A program made the translations under genes and the position numbers. A stretch of 64,000 nt of DNA from Antedon mediterranea (taxonomy: Eukaryota > Echinodermata > Crinoidea > Comatulida > Antedonidae), in assembly GCF_964355755.1 (NCBI RefSeq), contig NC_092676.1:16414288-16478287 (forward strand). Direction: 5' to 3'. Below, piece after piece: positions 23,102-36,210 of this stretch. The notes beneath the pieces were generated by a model. That model was given only the letters and a program-made list of their open reading frames with translations, was not told the origin of the DNA and made no database searches. Every line of letters starts with the position of its first letter. Within the stretch, counting starts at the first letter, position 1.

Positions 23102-24185
23102 GGGGTGTCACGAAAGCTCAGACCACGAAAGCTCAGACCCCCTAAGACCTAAGATCACGAAAGCTAAGACCCAACACCTAAGATTACAAATATTTATCTT
23201 TCACACCTGCCTTGTATTTTAACTCCTAACATTTATTCTGAATACCACACCTTAGAATTGGCACTTTCATGAAAAAGAATCACATAAAAAGTAACAAATA
23301 CATTTTTAAATTGATGATTTTACAGACGTTTTTCTCGCACACAAAATGACTAGCCTACAGTACAGTAGGCCTACCCCATGGGCCATGTTCAATGTTTTTG
23401 TTTCTATGGAACGTCAAAAGAGCAAAAATTATATAGAGGGCTGAAAACTCTGTGGAGTCCATCTACAGTGTGGATGGAACAATGTAAAATTATAATTGTA
23501 ATGATAATAGTATAATCATGCAAGTACGAAGAAATAAATACTGGCAAATAAATTTTAATTTAAAAATCATGATAAGTTTTTTTGTTTCGTTTTCTTTCTG
23601 TTTTTATACTTGTACTATTATTGTTGCTCTTTTGGCGCTTCATAGAAACAAAAACATTGAGCATGGGGAGCTCGAGGAGTTACATTACAGTATACAAAGA
23701 AACACATCTGTAAAATCATCAATTTAAAGGATTTATTTATTTGTTATTATGTGTTTCTCCTTCTGAAAGTACTTATATAAGTCCTAATTTTAATGTGTGG
23801 TGTTCAGGATAAAGTTAGTCAACAAATTTGGAGTCAAAATACAAGAAAGGCAGGTGCGTAAGAAAAACATCCTCTGAACCAACACAATGGAGTAAATATA
23901 TACCAACAAACAACCCGTCAAGTTTGTTTGTTGTAAAGAAAAAATATACATTTACTCAACGGGCGAAAATAATGTGAGTTTATCTATGTTTTGCGGTAGT
24001 ATTAAATTATATTTATGGTAATAAATGAAACCTACTGTGTTTAAAATTATGTATGGATAAACAAGTATTGTTTTTAAGCTGTAGTATATCTTAGTATTTG
24101 TAATCTTAGGTGTTGGGTCTTAGCTTTCGTGATCTTAGGTCTTAGGGGGTTTGAGCTTTCGTGGTCTGAGCTTTCGTGACACCCC
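23102..24185. mobile_element. 1,084-bp foldback DNA transposon with 8-bp target duplication
   Basis: The termini GGGGTGTCACGAAAGCTCAG (left) and its inverse (right) are flanked by an identical AGTTTTAT (23094-23101 and 24186-24193). The first ~90 bp of each arm contain three copies of a CACGAAAGCTCAGACC module, and complementarity continues almost to the centre. Paired inner landmarks are CACCTGCC (about 23205 and 23847), AATTGATGATTTTACAG (about 23315 and 23705) and CAATGTTTTTGTTTCTATG (about 23391 and 23655). The right arm has an extra ~200-bp insertion (about 23885-24085). An 8-bp duplication fits hAT, Merlin, P or related superfamilies; the termini do not decide. The open frame in the loop (23518-23727) resembles nothing I know. 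Confidence 0.85.
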
Positions 24186-24344
24186 AGTTTTATGTGCACA
24201 GTGCTATGTGACTATTTGTACAGTGCTATAAATAACTGTATTGCATAGAAGTTTGCAGTGCTATCTGCACAGTGCCTTTATGTTCACAGTTCTTTTGCAC
24301 AGTGTTTAGATGGTCACAGATGTGCACAGTGTGCTGGATTTTCT

Positions 24345-27300
24345 CCCCTTTTTAAAAGTTTTTTTGATTGACTTTCTCTCAGTCTCATACTCTTAAACAA
24401 AATATTTATTTTTGTTGAGAATTTCTCTGTTTCTGTCCATTATCCATTGTGATTTATCAGAAAAGTGTAATTTTATAGGATCAATAGGCCTATACTATTA
24501 GTTTGGGAATTTTAATCCTTGATCTACATTCATTGAATCTCCATGACATAAAAATAGGTCATCCCAAACCCACCAGCATGTTTTTGAATACAAACGTACG
24601 CATCATTTATGATCCAGTCAAGATCGTAAACAATAGATATATTTCTGTTCAATGATTCTTAACAATTGAACCTCAACAAAAGGGATTTCACGGTCTTAGT
24701 CTTTTTGACATTCTCATCAAATATCAGATGCTCGGTTAATATTTATGAGAAAACAAGTGAATATATTTATGCTGATATTTTTATTTTACATAGCAAAATG
24801 TTGAGATTTTTTTTACAGTAGATAATTAGTTGTGGAAAGCTTCATAGAGAGAAGGCTTTATTCATGTTTTGAGTTTTGGTTTTCTTGTCATAGTTTCTGT
24901 ACAATGCACTCTGGTGACCGGTAAGTTTAATGGTTTGATTTGTTTACTCAATAGTACCTTTACATTGATCTAGCGTCACTGTACATTTATTGACATAAAA
25001 CGATTATTTCAGTTTCAAATGAATAATAAAAGCTTGACACCATACTGTGTGAATGAGATTTTGAATATTTGCTGGTTTGGTAGTGTTCATAAAACTTTAG
25101 AAATGGTTAGCTTGTTGAAAGAATTACAAAAAAAAACTGATCTAAAATAAATTGAAATACTGTACATTAAAAAAAAATATTTTCTTAAAATTTCTTATTA
25201 CTTTACTATACCAAGAGATATGCCTGTCCCCGGACAATCCGTAACCCCTCTCTAGAGTTAGTTTAAATGTAGTTTAAATAACTTTTCCAGTACAATTCCG
25301 GCCATTTTGATATCCCATGTATGGATGTAAGCAGTAGCAAAGATTTATATGTACACTTTCTCTCTTGTAGTATATTAATTTTTTTTCTCTTTTGTGGTTG
25401 CCTCCACCTTTATTCACTCAATCTTTCATGAGTATACTCTATTCATATTTCATTTTCGTACGTTAAATTTCCATTTTTATCTTTTTTTGTTATTTTCTGA
25501 TTTTTACACTTCTCTATTTTAACCATTATACATAGTGTTATGATCATGTATACAAATAACCATAAACTTATCCACACTTCATTATGTACATAATATAATA
25601 CATTTTTAAAATACAGTATATTTTGGAAATGTATGTCATGTCATTATTATTAAATACGCTTCAATTATGGATGCCACTTATAAGTTACAACATGCCTATT
25701 GTTCCTACTTTCCCAGCTATTGAGTTTCGTTTTTTTATTTTTTGAAATTGCAACTAAAGTAAATTACTAAATAGAGAAGTTTGTTCCTTCAATCAGTAAA
25801 CAATGTGAGATCTGGTAGATCTTGTAAGATTGAGTTACCTCGGACTAGCTTCATACTGCCTCTATCATACTGTACAGGTAGATATAGAAAATTGTCTTTA
25901 GTGGATGGGTGTGTCCCTTAGGGGAGAAGAACATTAATATAGATTAACATCTAATATCCTTAAGCTCTCTGATCTTTAAAAATGACACTACTTTTTTTAA
26001 TTTAGTTATAAACATAATCGCAATGGTGGATTACTTGTCACCAAATTATATAATTATTATTTTCACATTTCAATGGTAAAAATGTTAGAATAAATATAAC
26101 ATACAAAACTACACTGTAGTGCCATTTGTGTTGTACCTTCGTGGCCAAATTAGAAATAATATTAATATTAACTATTATATTTGTTGTTCAACAAGAGTAA
26201 TATCCATCATCTTTGGCAAAATACATATTTCTGGTATTTATTGCTAGTTCTCATTGTTAATTTCTCATTGTTTGTTGGTTAAATTCTGCACGATTGCTAC
26301 CTTTATATTATTAATAATCAATTACAATGCTGTATATAATCTAATTGACTATTTGTTTGTAGTGTAGATTTTCTTTGTTAAATACTACGACTGTACAAGA
26401 TGATATTCATTTGTGTAAAATGGTTGGACTGGAAAGGTAAAGGAAATTGAAAATTGCATGTCAGATGCTTTGCTTTTATAATTCTGTCCGTGTGAAATGG
26501 ATCGAATCTGGTAATTGATTCTCTAGCTGGAGGAAGCGTTAAGATGAAATTCATCTTACCGAGCAATATTTTTAATTCAAAAATCTGTCATTCTAAGATT
26601 TCCCTGATCATGACATATACTGTAGTAAGTATACTAATCCATGCTTTGTTAAAAAAATTAAACATCCTGAATGTTAAATATTTATTTGTAAGCTGTTTGT
26701 CATACTGAGTACAGTATAATTTGCATAATATTTTGAAGATGTGGAATAGGATATGAGCAAGCACTTTATAATACAGAATAACAAGAGTGTACAACAATTT
26801 ATCTTTCATGTTCAGTAGATTTATGTTGTGTCCTACTCCTAACTTTTAAAAATGTTTACTAAAAGAATTAGTTGAACTTTGCTTTGGTAATTATTAACCC
26901 TCAAACTTCTGCTGATAAAACGGTATAACAGAATCTTCTAACTACAGTATTCAAAATGATACCTGCTTTTGAACAATTATTTAATTGTCGATCTATTGTT
27001 CATGCTCTGTCAACATAAAATAAAAAGCCCAATTGTAAAATACTTTGTCTTGACGTCCCCATTTGGATGAGTTTCATCATTTCAGAACCATGATCTTGTA
27101 CTTGTAGTATTCCATATTTCTGTAGATTTTTAACTCAGAATATGGATTAACATTAATGTTGACTATTTCATGGGACTTACTGTGCTATGCTATGCTTATT
27201 ATACAACTGATCATAAATCAAATTATGGCATAGACTTATCAAAATTATTAGTTGATTAATTTTGTTAAATGACTCATCATAAACAGGTGTAAAAGAAGTA

Positions 27301-28118
27301 TTTAATGTACTATACCTAGCCATCACAATGTAACCTATCAAGTAGCTAAGTGGTTAACTAAACCTGGTCCATTCAATTGTAATGTGTTGGTTCAAAGCTT
27401 TAGACTTATTATTTTCTTGTGGTGTCTTTCAGGTGTATCAAACACCTTAGATAAATTAGGGAATTTCCCATGACTGTTGGTTACTGAATTTGTTTTTGTA
27501 CTTGGGACTTAACTTTGGCGTATATTAAACATAAAGTGACCATTGAGGTTTAGGATGTTTATCAGAGAGTTTCCACTGTTAAGTGTGGTGCATATATTGA
27601 CCACTTTTACATAATAATAATACACTATTCAATAGGACGAGGCCGCCACTCCTATTGGTATCACTGTGTAAACCGCATCCTATTGGGAGTATACGGGTAT
27701 TTTTTTGTAAATTTCATATTTGGTACGTCTTTCACGTCCTGATATTAAGTTTCTGTGCAAGTTTTACCACAGTTTTTCATGGTAGTATGGTAAACTGTAG
27801 AATTTGTGGAGTTTTGAAAAGAAACTAATTTCAAACTGTTACTTTTTTAGTTTTTTAGAATAAGTGTTTGTTGCCATTCCAAGATCACATCTCTGATTTA
27901 ATCTAGTCTTTTCCTGAACTAATCCGTTCTGTTCTTAAGCATCCGTGTAATAGACAGGCACATGGTCAGCCAATGGTATCAATGAATTTTTGATTTTTTT
28001 AGCAGTTTCATTTTTATAAAACCTTTTCTGTAATTTAAAATAATCATGTAATTTTTAATTAATCATAACATTTGGGGTGGGGAAGTGAGGAGAGGGAGAA
28101 AAATTAACTGTTATATTA
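24345..28118. other. Intergenic DNA, no gene seen
   Basis: AT-rich with short frames only. A small inverted repeat with CCAATAGGA/TCCTATTGG words lies at 27630-27690. No exon with good splice sites and coding character was found. Confidence 0.5.
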
Positions 28119-28120
28119 TA

Positions 28121-28292
28121 AAATTTGCATTAATTTAATTGTTATTTATTGACTTGATTTCAGGAGGGTACATTAGTATACATCTTGCTTGAAAAGAAGC
28201 CCTCTAAAATTTGCATTAATTTAATTGTTATTTACTGACTTGATTTCAGGAGGGTACATTAGTATACATCTGACTTGAGAAGAAGCCCTATA
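28121..28292. repeat. 86-bp tandem duplication
   Basis: Two adjacent copies (28121-28206 and 28207-28292) share AAATTTGCATTAATTTAATT and GGAGGGTACATTAGTATACA, with a few substitutions. Each copy contains GACTTGATTTCAG, which looks like a branch point plus 3' splice acceptor. Confidence 0.9.
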
Positions 28293-28892
28293 AAATATTC
28301 ATTTAAAAGCCAATTGGAAAATGTATACAAAACAATTAATTTGAGAATAGTATTAAGATGACCATTGTTATTTGGTAAAGGTATATTCCCTTGGACTTAT
28401 ACACCAGCCGCTGGTATTGTCTGTACATGACCTTGTTCATTGGATTATATAGTTTTTGATTCATTTAATACAAGTATTGATCTACTTTCATTTGCACTGG
28501 ACTTAATCCAGTGGTTTGATAATCAGCTGTAGTTCTGATCATATACAGTACAAACTTGAAAACGAAATACAGTTTAACAAAGGCAATTGTGTTTGCATAT
28601 GCTATTGTAATACGGAAGAAACTGAAGGAAATTAAATTAGTATTATCAATTTCACATCAGACATTGAATATCTAGTATTGATAAGTTTGTCAAAACAGCT
28701 GGGTGCTACTGAAAAAAGTATTAATAATAAATGGTGTGAATTATAAATATTATGAATTTCTAAAGTCATTTGTTGACAATAATGTAAACCATGCAAGACC
28801 CTAGAACTGAATTGAAACATCATAGGAAGCACAAAAAAAAGAAAACAGAAAATCACCATCATACAGTGAGTGAGCTGTTGTTCAATAATTAA

Positions 28893-29498
28893 AGACACCT
28901 TCCCTACAAATAATACATATATTACTTTAAAAACATTAAACCAGGTCATTCCTTGTCTTAAGTACGTTTTTTATGGTAAATTATGATAAAAAGAGAGAAA
29001 CAATGCAATACCCTAAGTACATAGCTCGCGGCGACTGACCTCTCGTGGACGGTCTTTAGGCCTAGCCTAGCTAGGCTTAGTTTTGTAGGCCTAGCTGGTA
29101 AACATCAGTAACACACGAACATCATACGCTATATACCTAGCCTGACGTTGTATAGTTGCTGCATTAATTGTCTTTCTATTTTTGCCAGACTCCGTTGATA
29201 CAAATTGGGGAAAACCCAGTATTTTCGCTTAAAAGTTAGGAGTCTTCCATTTGTTTTGGCCTCACGTTCGATCGAAACCTGGGTGAATTACAGAAGAAAA
29301 ACAAAAATATCAATCCGCGAGCAATGCATTTTGGGATTTATAGCGGGCCGTTATAATTATTAGAATCGACTTATTTTTCACATTTTTAACTATTTAAAGA
29401 CGAAAAAAGTTATCGCAATAGAACCATATAGTATTATTTTTACATTAAATATAGTTTGTGATCTCAAAGTAGATCTAAAAAACGTAGGGAAGGTGTCT
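28893..29498. mobile_element. 606-bp TTAA-flanked MITE, second family
   Basis: Left end TTAA|AGACACCTTCCCTAC and right end GTAGGGAAGGTGTCT|TTAA are perfect inverted ends flanked by TTAA (28889-28892 and 29499-29502). The interior includes AGGCCTAG palindromes and CpG-rich sequence but no credible frame. The target site suggests Kolobok or piggyBac. It shares the AGA start with the 11492 family but little else. Confidence 0.8.
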
Positions 29499-29505
29499 TT
29501 AAGAC

Positions 29506-29867
29506 TAATACCCTTTTCACTGCTCCTCAAAGAGTAACAAGTTGTAACCAGGTTTGTGTGTGTCGACAATTTTCAGGAAAATCTCCCAAGATTTCACAAG
29601 GGACCACCTACAAGAGTTTTATTTTTTTCGCAACATGTTCCGAGTTGTTACTGCGCTTGTATTAAACTGACCAATCATATAGTAATCAAATAGCGCACAA
29701 CTAAGCTTTCTCCCGAGATTTTTCAGTTCGTGTATGCGTGTGTAAAAACATCGGGACATCAAACCTGGTTACAACAAGTTACAAGTTACTTTTTGAGGTA
29801 TACCTTTTCTATGCAGTGTTAGTACCTGTTCACTATAACAATGTATGCAGATGTGAAAAGGGCATAA
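29506..29867. repeat. MITE-like inverted repeat abutting the TTAA element
   Basis: Left end ATACCCTTTTCACTGC pairs with right GTGAAAAGGGCAT. Stronger inner arms are GAGTAACAAGTTGTAACCAG (about 29531-29558) and the inverse CTGGTTACAACAAGTTACAA (about 29766-29793). The interior has CAACATGTTCCGAGTTGTTA. Target duplication not resolved. Confidence 0.65.
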
Positions 29868-29879
29868 GAGTATTACAGT

Positions 29880-32800
29880 ACTTCTGAGTATTGCAATAGA
29901 ACTTCAGAATAGAATACAGTAAATAAGTTTTGACATTATCTCGGTTCATGTCTAGTCTCTCATTCTTACTAATGTCTTCATTACTCCTTATAGTCTTCAT
30001 TATCCTGTTTTTGAGTACATGCACATTTCTTTTCAGTGGACATAAATCAATAATAGTCTATGATTGCAGCTTTCTTTTCCGTTTATTACCATACTCACTT
30101 AAATTGAAGCCTACCCTTTAGACATAAAATTGGGTCATGTTTTTGGGGTTAGCTAACAGCGGGCTTTAAAATAGGCGATATGACAATGCATGAGGTGCAA
30201 TCAAACATGCAATTTACACTTCGTATACGGGTACAAAAGGCAATACTGTTCTGGCCATGTGAATTCTCTGCTCTGGACCACGTTTCGTTTAGTCAAAATG
30301 CTATAAATTAATTGATATATTTTTGACGTTCTTTTTGTTGTTTGGTACATATTTGTCTTTTTACAGTATTTTTGTTTGGTATTGTTGATATATTTGTGAA
30401 GTATCTTTACTGCAGTTTATACTGAGTGACCCAATTAGCTTTGCTTTTAACAGATTAAAGATAAAGAGCTATAAAATCCAATACCACTGAAAATGTCTTA
30501 TTGTCTCAATTAATGCATGATATACCACAGAATTTTATGAGCCATTGTACATTTTTATTACAACTGTATATCAGATAATGATGGAAGGAATACTGATCAT
30601 AATAACATTTAAAACCTACTACTGTAGAGGAAAATCTTCCATCTGGATTAGATCTTATTATTTGTTAATGTTAGCTATAGTTTGCTATTCAAAATTGTCC
30701 TTTTTGCACCAAAGAAATCTTTTAATTAAAAGGCATTAAATTGGTTTTTCACATGTGCAAATTTACTGAATTTATTTTACAGGGGATAAGATAAATTTTA
30801 TATTAGGTTTTAAACTGGCTTTATCTATATTACTTAAGATTAATTCATAGTTTTTTAAAATGATGCGCATTTAATAGAGGGTTACAGTTTCAGATAGACG
30901 AACAAATCATGATCAATTAAATCAACAAGAAATTTTGACTTGGAGTAAATACTTCTGTCGTATATAAAGTATTTTGCAGAGAATTTAAAGATTGGAACGC
31001 ATCAGTAATTGGAATTGAATCCATTTCCTGAAGCTACACTAAAGATGGTAAGATTAAAATAGATATGAAATGGATATGTTCAGAATGATACTTGTTTATC
31101 TTGTTGAACCATGTTTATTACTTTTACTTAATGCATTCCAGGTTGATACTGTGTTATAATTTCAACCCCAAATTTACAATATCGAGAGGTTTAAAGAATT
31201 TTATGCGTTTTAACAGATTTTTTGCAAAATACCTTGTGCAATCGTTGTGTCGTGCATTCTAGCAATTGGATGTAATTATGTATCTGGAAAATTTAAACAG
31301 TAAACATTGGTTTATTTAACCAAAATTTGATCGTTAGATTGGATGAAAATTAGGGATGCTCCTGGAGAAATTTGGAAGGCTAGTAGTCCAAGGCGTACAT
31401 TAGAATATTATTTTTTTTTAAATGCAGTAAATAAAATGTTTTTATTTTTAGTTCGCATTTTTTCATTTATGAGTTCTCCTTTGAACCTAATCGAATCCCT
31501 TTAAACCTTTTAAATGTTACCCTTCTGTGTCTGAAAGGGGTCTTAACAAAAGGTGAAAGATTGGTTTCATACTATTTGTATGTATCAGTACATAAGCAAG
31601 CATTATAGCGTTAATAACCCAAACCTCTTTCGCACAGATCAAACTCAAGACCCCATTGTTATTTTACCTAGTATCCAGAGTTGAGGAACTTTGTTCCTTA
31701 TTTATTTTATATTGCAACTCTGTAAAAGGGGCTCAAAATGCTTAACCATAACATTTATATTTTATTTTCAGTGATGTACTATTATTATTATTACACTGGT
31801 GTAATCAAATTAGCGTACAATACAGTTACTTCATATTAGCTCAATGTCATAGTGATCACATTCCTGTTTGATGTGTAATTGATCGTTCGTGTTGATCATC
31901 TCCTCCCCTTATTTTGCTCAGCATAACCATCTTGATAACCTCACGGACAGCTGAGAACTTGTCGTTACTCACTTAGGAAGTCGTGTCTTACCCTGCACTT
32001 AAAACAATCAAGTGTTTACTTGCCTAATAACTCATTGATTAGATAACAAATTTGATAGGAAATAGGTTTACACTTTAAAACATATTAGATAATTGTATTA
32101 TCATCTAAAATTAATGGGATTAGATTAGATGAATTTAGACAACCTTGTGAATTACAGCCAATTATAGCTAATAATTGTCTGTGTGTGTATTTCAAGAATG
32201 CTATACACAGCAATGACAAATCATTTCAGTCAACGTTTGATATTCTATAACTACAGTACTACTGTATAAAGACATAAGAGCACCATACCGAGCTCCAGCA
32301 GTAGATTTCTAAGCTCAAAATCAAAGCCATCATGTGTCAATGCTTATGAATGACTGCAGGAAATCAAACGTTATATACATCAGTTTAAAGAAACATTACA
32401 TACAGAAATGTTAAAATGATAGAAACATTGCTCTTCTCTGTGTATCGTCAATTCAAAATATTTGGGGTATGGACCACTAATATCAAATTGAACGGTTATA
32501 GTGAGATCACACACTTAGCAGTAATGCCATATCTTTATATGGCTATTTGGTATTATGCAGTAGAAACTGACTTCAAAAAAAGATACTGATAACACTTGGA
32601 GCCAAAATCGTTAATGGTGTCATCATTTGCATAATTAGAATGTGGAAGGAAAAATGGTAGTATAATGTACAATTAAATTGTTCTGATTCTCACTGATGTG
32701 ACTGCAAAAGGAAATTGCAGTCGGAAACTCATTTTCGTTAGGATGTATAGTAATTCATTTCGAAGAACGCACTAGTTAAAAGTTCTAGTTGTGACTGATG

Positions 32801-35375
32801 ATTAATGTCTTAAATAACAAGAGGCTACATATCAATACATGCGAGAGCATTTTCAATCTATAACAAAATGACAACAGAATCCATTTCTTCAAACAAAGTC
32901 TTGTTATACATTTGTAGTTGGTACTTTTCTGACTACGAGTAATATGCTACAGCCAGGAAAAAGATTACTGCCTAGAACCAAGAGGTTGATGAACTTTAAT
33001 ATCATACATGCTGATTATAAGGTTGGACAGGGACATAATTATTTCCCTATCCCCAATAAAGTACATTCATACTTTTCTGAGAATATTTTCAATTCAAACA
33101 AGAACAACCTTCTGTAGTTGATCTGGACTTTTTGTGCCCACACAAATTGAAGGTTGTACATAAAATATATTTTTTAAATGGCAAATATTAATTATAACTT
33201 AACAATAGCAGATGTCTACCCTCCCAGACTAATTACGATTCAAATTAGGAGTCAACAGTTATCTGAATGATTATCGATTAAGTACGGAGTAAGGTCTGCA
33301 GAAAAACATTCTGTGATGATTTGCATAAATCACCAGCCCCTGGGCATACCAGGAAAATCTAGGTCAGTATAAATTGAAGTTGGGAGAGAAAGTGATTGTG
33401 AGAGTTGGAGGTGATTAGTGACTGGTGCCTATTGGGATGTGAACAAAGGATTGATACCTCAGGCTGTATCTTGCATCAAGCCGTATCACTAATTGCTTTG
33501 CAAAACCAACATTTATTGTCTTTGTCTCAAAATTAATTAGTACAACTTTCCATCTCGTTAGATCTATTACAGTTTAAGATAATATAATTATAAACTGGTA
33601 CCAAGGGAAAATTTATATTCAGCTATTTAATAATGATCATGCTTAATTTCGAAAAGCAAATCTCACAATGTAGAACAGAATTTACTTCACGGAAAAACTG
33701 TAGTATCATACAATATTATATTCACCTTCAGTTTCCTTTTATAATAAATTAGAATATAATTTTTTTTTTGTAGGAATGTATCAAAAGCATTCATAATTAT
33801 TTATATAATTAATTATTTTAAATTTTAACAACTCTACTCAAGTCAGAAATAACAGATTTAAAACCTTATTTTAAAAACAATGTAAATTCTTTCTAATAGA
33901 AATTGGTCCTCACAAAGTATCAGAATAGAACTGATCACGTTTTTTTATTTTAAAAAACCGAACCCTTTGATTTTTAAACTGATTTCTTTAGAGCAGTTTT
34001 TCACAAAATCATTATTTGTATACTGAAAATACTGATTCAGTTATAATTCTATTGAATCATTTTTTGTTTCATTTAATAGTTCCTTTGCAAAAACCAGGTA
34101 AACTATATCATACAGGTCAAATGAAGTATAAGGTTATATCCTGCTTTAACCCTTAAATATGAAAGATCAAAACACTGTTCCCAGCAATATTCTGTCTAAC
34201 ATTAATAGTGATTGACACATTCACTTGTATGTCTTGCAAAATCAATTATAACCCTGGAAAACAGGTAGAATAATGGCAATCTAAATGTGATATCACTGAA
34301 AATAGGAGATTAAATTTGAAAGCTTGTGTTTTTTTCTACCAGTTTAAAAATGAATAAGTGAATAAATTTACATCATTTAGGCTACAGAGGAATAATTAAT
34401 TGTACCTAAAAATGTTTTCTTAAATCATGTGGGTATGAATATCATCAACATTTCAGAAAATACAGTAGGTTGTTGATCATTTTAGTTAAATTTGTAGATT
34501 TGTGAGTGAGTGCCTTGTGTTTCATGATGTCTCATAAAATAATAGTTTGCTAGAATATCTCTAATTAAAAAGGCCATCTAAAGTTAGAATAAAAGCATGA
34601 TATATATAATAAAACCTATGAAGTCTTTATCATCTCAATTTGAGTAAGTTTTTGATAAAAATCATGCATCAACGATATGTACAGTGTAGTTTGGGTTTTG
34701 ATATGATGCTTTCATTAAAAAACAAAAATATAATGACTTATGATGGATGATGGTGGCTTAAACAGAAAAAAAAATGGAACGATTGAAAGAACAGTCAACA
34801 AATATAAAAATTGAGGAGATATGATCCATATTCATTTTTATAGGGTGTTTTCTATTTGTGATTTTGTCATTATTTTGATATCATTTTTATCAATAATTTG
34901 ATTTTTTCTGACAGGTTCTTCAATATTAATCATTAATTTAATTACATTGCAATGATAAATTACAATAAACTATGGCTGTAATTGCTCTTGTAATTCCTTA
35001 ACTGTCTTTGGCAATGTGCCAATTAATGTATAGCTTTTTTACCTGTCGTTCTTTGGCGATGTGCCAACTGATGCAAAACATGTTTTTCTCTCATTGAGTT
35101 GTTGTACTAAGTGTTTGATTATTTATAGAATGTACATCTGCATGCGAATTTAATGTAATCAATCCTCATTTGAACTTCTTCTTACATATTATTAGACTGT
35201 CTTGTAATTTACTATGGATTTATGACTGAATTATATAGGCATGCAATAACATATACTACAACATTATATCTTAAGGCAAATTTAGAAAGATGGTCACAAT
35301 GAGTAAATTCACTTTACTGACAAGGGTAGACAATCGAATGTACAATAAGTACATGATGTATTTAATGCTAAAGCC
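29880..35375. other. Repeat-poor intergenic DNA upstream of the TIAM-like gene
   Basis: About 5.5 kb with few repeats. Two stretches are more complex than average: 31830-32050 (with a CATTGATTA homeodomain-type word) and 33290-33490 (with TGATTTGCATAAATCA, a POU-octamer-like palindrome, and TATAAAT at about 33369). These are candidate regulatory blocks only; nothing codes here. Confidence 0.35.
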
Positions 35376-35378
35376 TAG

Positions 35379-35506
35379 CCCACTAGGAGGCAATGTAAGG
35401 GTGAAGCACAACGCAGTAATTTGACCAATCACAAACTGAAGAATCATACAGATTGTCGCTTGTGATTGGCCAACTCAATTGCGTTGTGTGCTCTTACGTT
35501 ACATCT
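35379..35506. repeat. Short MITE related to 6624-6777
   Basis: CCACTAGGAGGCAATGTAAG at the left and CTTACGTTACATCTAAAGTG plus GGA at the right are inverted ends. Inner words TTGACCAATCACAAAC and TTGTGATTGGCCAA pair, so most of the element can fold. Confidence 0.65.
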
Positions 35507-36033
35507 AAAGTGGGATGCAACCTTTACCTGAATCACAGATTCCCCACCCTAAAATTGTTTGACTCCCCTCCCCACAAACAAAAACACCTTTTTTAAGATT
35601 TTAAATCTCAAATAAAGCAAGATCCACTGATTTAGATAAGATAAAACAAGGGTAAGTCATCAGTCACAAAAACAGAACACACAAAGAATCCAAATATGAT
35701 CAAATAAAAAAATATTTAATTTATTTCTTTTTATTCGGAGTTATCCTTATTTTAATTTATCTGAAATTATTCAGTTGGATCTTCTGGTATTACTTGTCAG
35801 TACAGTGATGTTTGTGTTTCCTCTATCTAAATATGTCACTCCCTTCCATACACAAGAAAATAATGCAATTATTGTACAGTAATTTATAGAATACAAGTGA
35901 TTCATAGATTAATTTTCTTGTGTTGGGCGGAGTATGTTTACAACTTATTGCTTGTTGTTGTGTCATTAACTTGTATTATTCTCTATGTTTACTGTGTTCT
36001 TCATGTGCTCCGTTTACATCTTCCCTTCTACAG

Positions 36034-36082
36034 ATAATCCAGAATTCTTTAGCATGTATGTATCATAAAACCTAAAACAAGA
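36034..36082 (+). other. 5' UTR part of the first coding exon of the TIAM-like gene
   Basis: TTCTACAG ends at 36033, a good acceptor, so the exon with the ATG probably begins at 36034 and is preceded by at least one noncoding exon. An in-frame TAG at 36050-36052 shows that the reading frame cannot extend upstream through this exon. Confidence 0.5.
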
Positions 36083-36210
36083 ATGTTCAACAAACTAAAA
36101 GGTTTGCGAGATTCTGTCAGTCGCAAAGGTATTGTTAGAAGGATTAGTCAACGCAAGATCAAGAACCGCCGTAATAAGCATGAAGATTTTGAAATAGATG
36201 ACAATGATCT
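36083..36210 (+). CDS. TIAM/Still life-like Rac GEF, first coding exon
   Basis: Starts at ATG 36083, the first in-frame ATG after a stop at 36050, and runs 42 codons plus two bases to a GTGAGT donor at 36211. It encodes a strongly basic leader, MFNKLKGLRDSVSRKGIVRR, followed by more Lys/Arg and an acidic end (EDFEIDDND). The split Leu codon is completed by the exon at 44144. Residue 2 is Phe, so there is no myristoylation glycine, unlike the MGN start I recall for Drosophila Still life and vertebrate TIAM1. The basic amphipathic stretch might instead bind membrane. Other promoters could supply other N-termini. Confidence 0.75.

Noticed and set aside
23518-23727. Possible transposase fragment in the foldback loop
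   Set aside because: The 69-residue translation has no DDE/D-like or zinc-finger pattern and lies partly in the paired arms.
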